Assembly (NCBI GenBank): GCA_003157055.1 | Contig: PMIG01000234.1 | Location: 35,007-40,751, forward strand | Reading direction: 5' to 3' | Origin: Bacteroidales bacterium | GTDB taxonomy: Bacteria > Bacteroidota > Bacteroidia > Bacteroidales > VadinHA17 | Length of the DNA: 5,745 nucleotides | Part shown: positions 5,461 to 5,745 of the stretch, in pieces | How the letters are laid out: each line of letters starts with the position of its first letter | How positions within the stretch are numbered: position 1 is the first letter of the stretch | Notes under the pieces: generated by a model | Seen by the model: only the letters and a program-made list of their open reading frames with translations | Told to the model about the DNA's origin: nothing | Database searches by the model: none | Position numbers and translations under genes: made by a program

Positions 5461-5745
5461 CTATTTTTTTATCGTTCTTACCCCGAATACAGGCCCGGCC
5501 ATATTATTCTGATGCGCCAGGAACTTCACTGTTACCTTTGATTTACCGTTTGTTATTTCGTGCGGAATTTCATATTGAACAGTAATAAATTGCCCATCCT
5601 TTTTATTAGATATATTCTCGGTGGAAATAAGCTTATCGTTTACAAGTATATCGAATGTTTTTGCCCCGGGAAACCCTCCCCAGTATTCAACAGCCAGGGC
5701 ATTCGAAATATTTCCCTTCACTTTCATTACGAACGAAAACCAGCC
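5461..5745 (-). CDS. C-terminal part of a GH127/DUF1680-like glycoside hydrolase (runs off right edge)
   Basis: The frame is open to the window edge, and 94 residues plus the TAG stop are visible. An internal ATG at 5725-5727 is not a likely start, because GWFSFV just upstream fits the protein family. The fragment reads as an all-beta domain: YWGG (21-24), KTFDILVND (29-37), ITVQYEIPHEIT (54-65) and VTVKFLAHQNNMAGPVFGVRTIKK at the end, the last counted as separate strands. This matches what I know of the C-terminal beta-sandwich of DUF1680 proteins related to GH127 beta-L-arabinofuranosidases, where YWG, RTFDILVDG, YPIP and VRFQAHPGNTAGGVFG recur. Such enzymes usually act on arabinose-containing plant polysaccharides in the periplasm. 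The catalytic barrel is outside the window, so activity and localisation cannot be judged. The gene converges on mntP with an 8 bp gap. Confidence 0.72.
   Translation of the reverse strand, partial: GWFSFVMKVKGNISNALAVEYWGGFPGAKTFDILVNDKLISTENISNKKDGQFITVQYEIPHEITNGKSKVTVKFLAHQNNMAGPVFGVRTIKK

Noticed and set aside
1..5745. A novel defence, mobile or other undescribed multi-gene system
   Set aside because: Nearly every gene belongs to a known housekeeping or transport family. There are no transposase, integrase, toxin–antitoxin or nuclease motifs and no direct-repeat array. The only uncharacterised product is the DUF4271 protein, which belongs to a recognised family.

Overview
The window looks like chromosomal DNA from a member of the Bacteroidota, probably order Bacteroidales. 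Three things point there. The gene order DUF4271 – hemD – rnpA and the sequence type of HemD are typical of that group. The divergent promoter carries the Bacteroidetes -7 element TAnnTTTG on both strands. Most genes lack a Shine-Dalgarno site and have A/T-rich leaders. The content is housekeeping and accessory metabolism. I see no mobile element, CRISPR array, tRNA, rRNA or defence module.

Layout. Positions 1-4795 hold six genes, all on the minus strand; in transcription order they are dtd (D-aminoacyl-tRNA deacylase), a DHA2-like MFS transporter, deoC (deoxyribose-phosphate aldolase), a DUF4271 membrane protein, hemD (uroporphyrinogen-III synthase) and the first 28 codons of rnpA (RNase P protein), which runs off the left edge. 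dtd and the MFS gene are 3 bp apart. An 87 bp A/T-rich gap then separates the MFS gene from deoC. deoC overlaps the DUF4271 gene by 14 bp, hemD follows after 44 bp, and rnpA after 74 bp. These probably form two transcription units, dtd–MFS and deoC–DUF4271–hemD–rnpA, with possible read-through.

Positions 4796-4888 are a compact divergent promoter region. dtd is read leftward, and mntP (manganese efflux pump) is read rightward at 4889-5452. Both directions carry the identical -7 octamer TATATTTG, each exactly 19 nt from its ATG. mntP converges, with an 8 bp gap, on the C-terminal end of a GH127/DUF1680-like glycoside hydrolase that enters from the right edge.

Functionally the genes are a mixed set: tRNA proofreading, drug or solute export, deoxynucleoside salvage, tetrapyrrole synthesis, tRNA processing, Mn(II) homeostasis and probably plant-glycan degradation. 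There is no sign of a single dedicated pathway. The points most worth checking are the non-ATG start of hemD, the mirror-image promoter pair, the MFS protein's lack of the usual TM1 acidic residue, and the uncharacterised DUF4271 protein. No stretch longer than 93 bp is without a gene.
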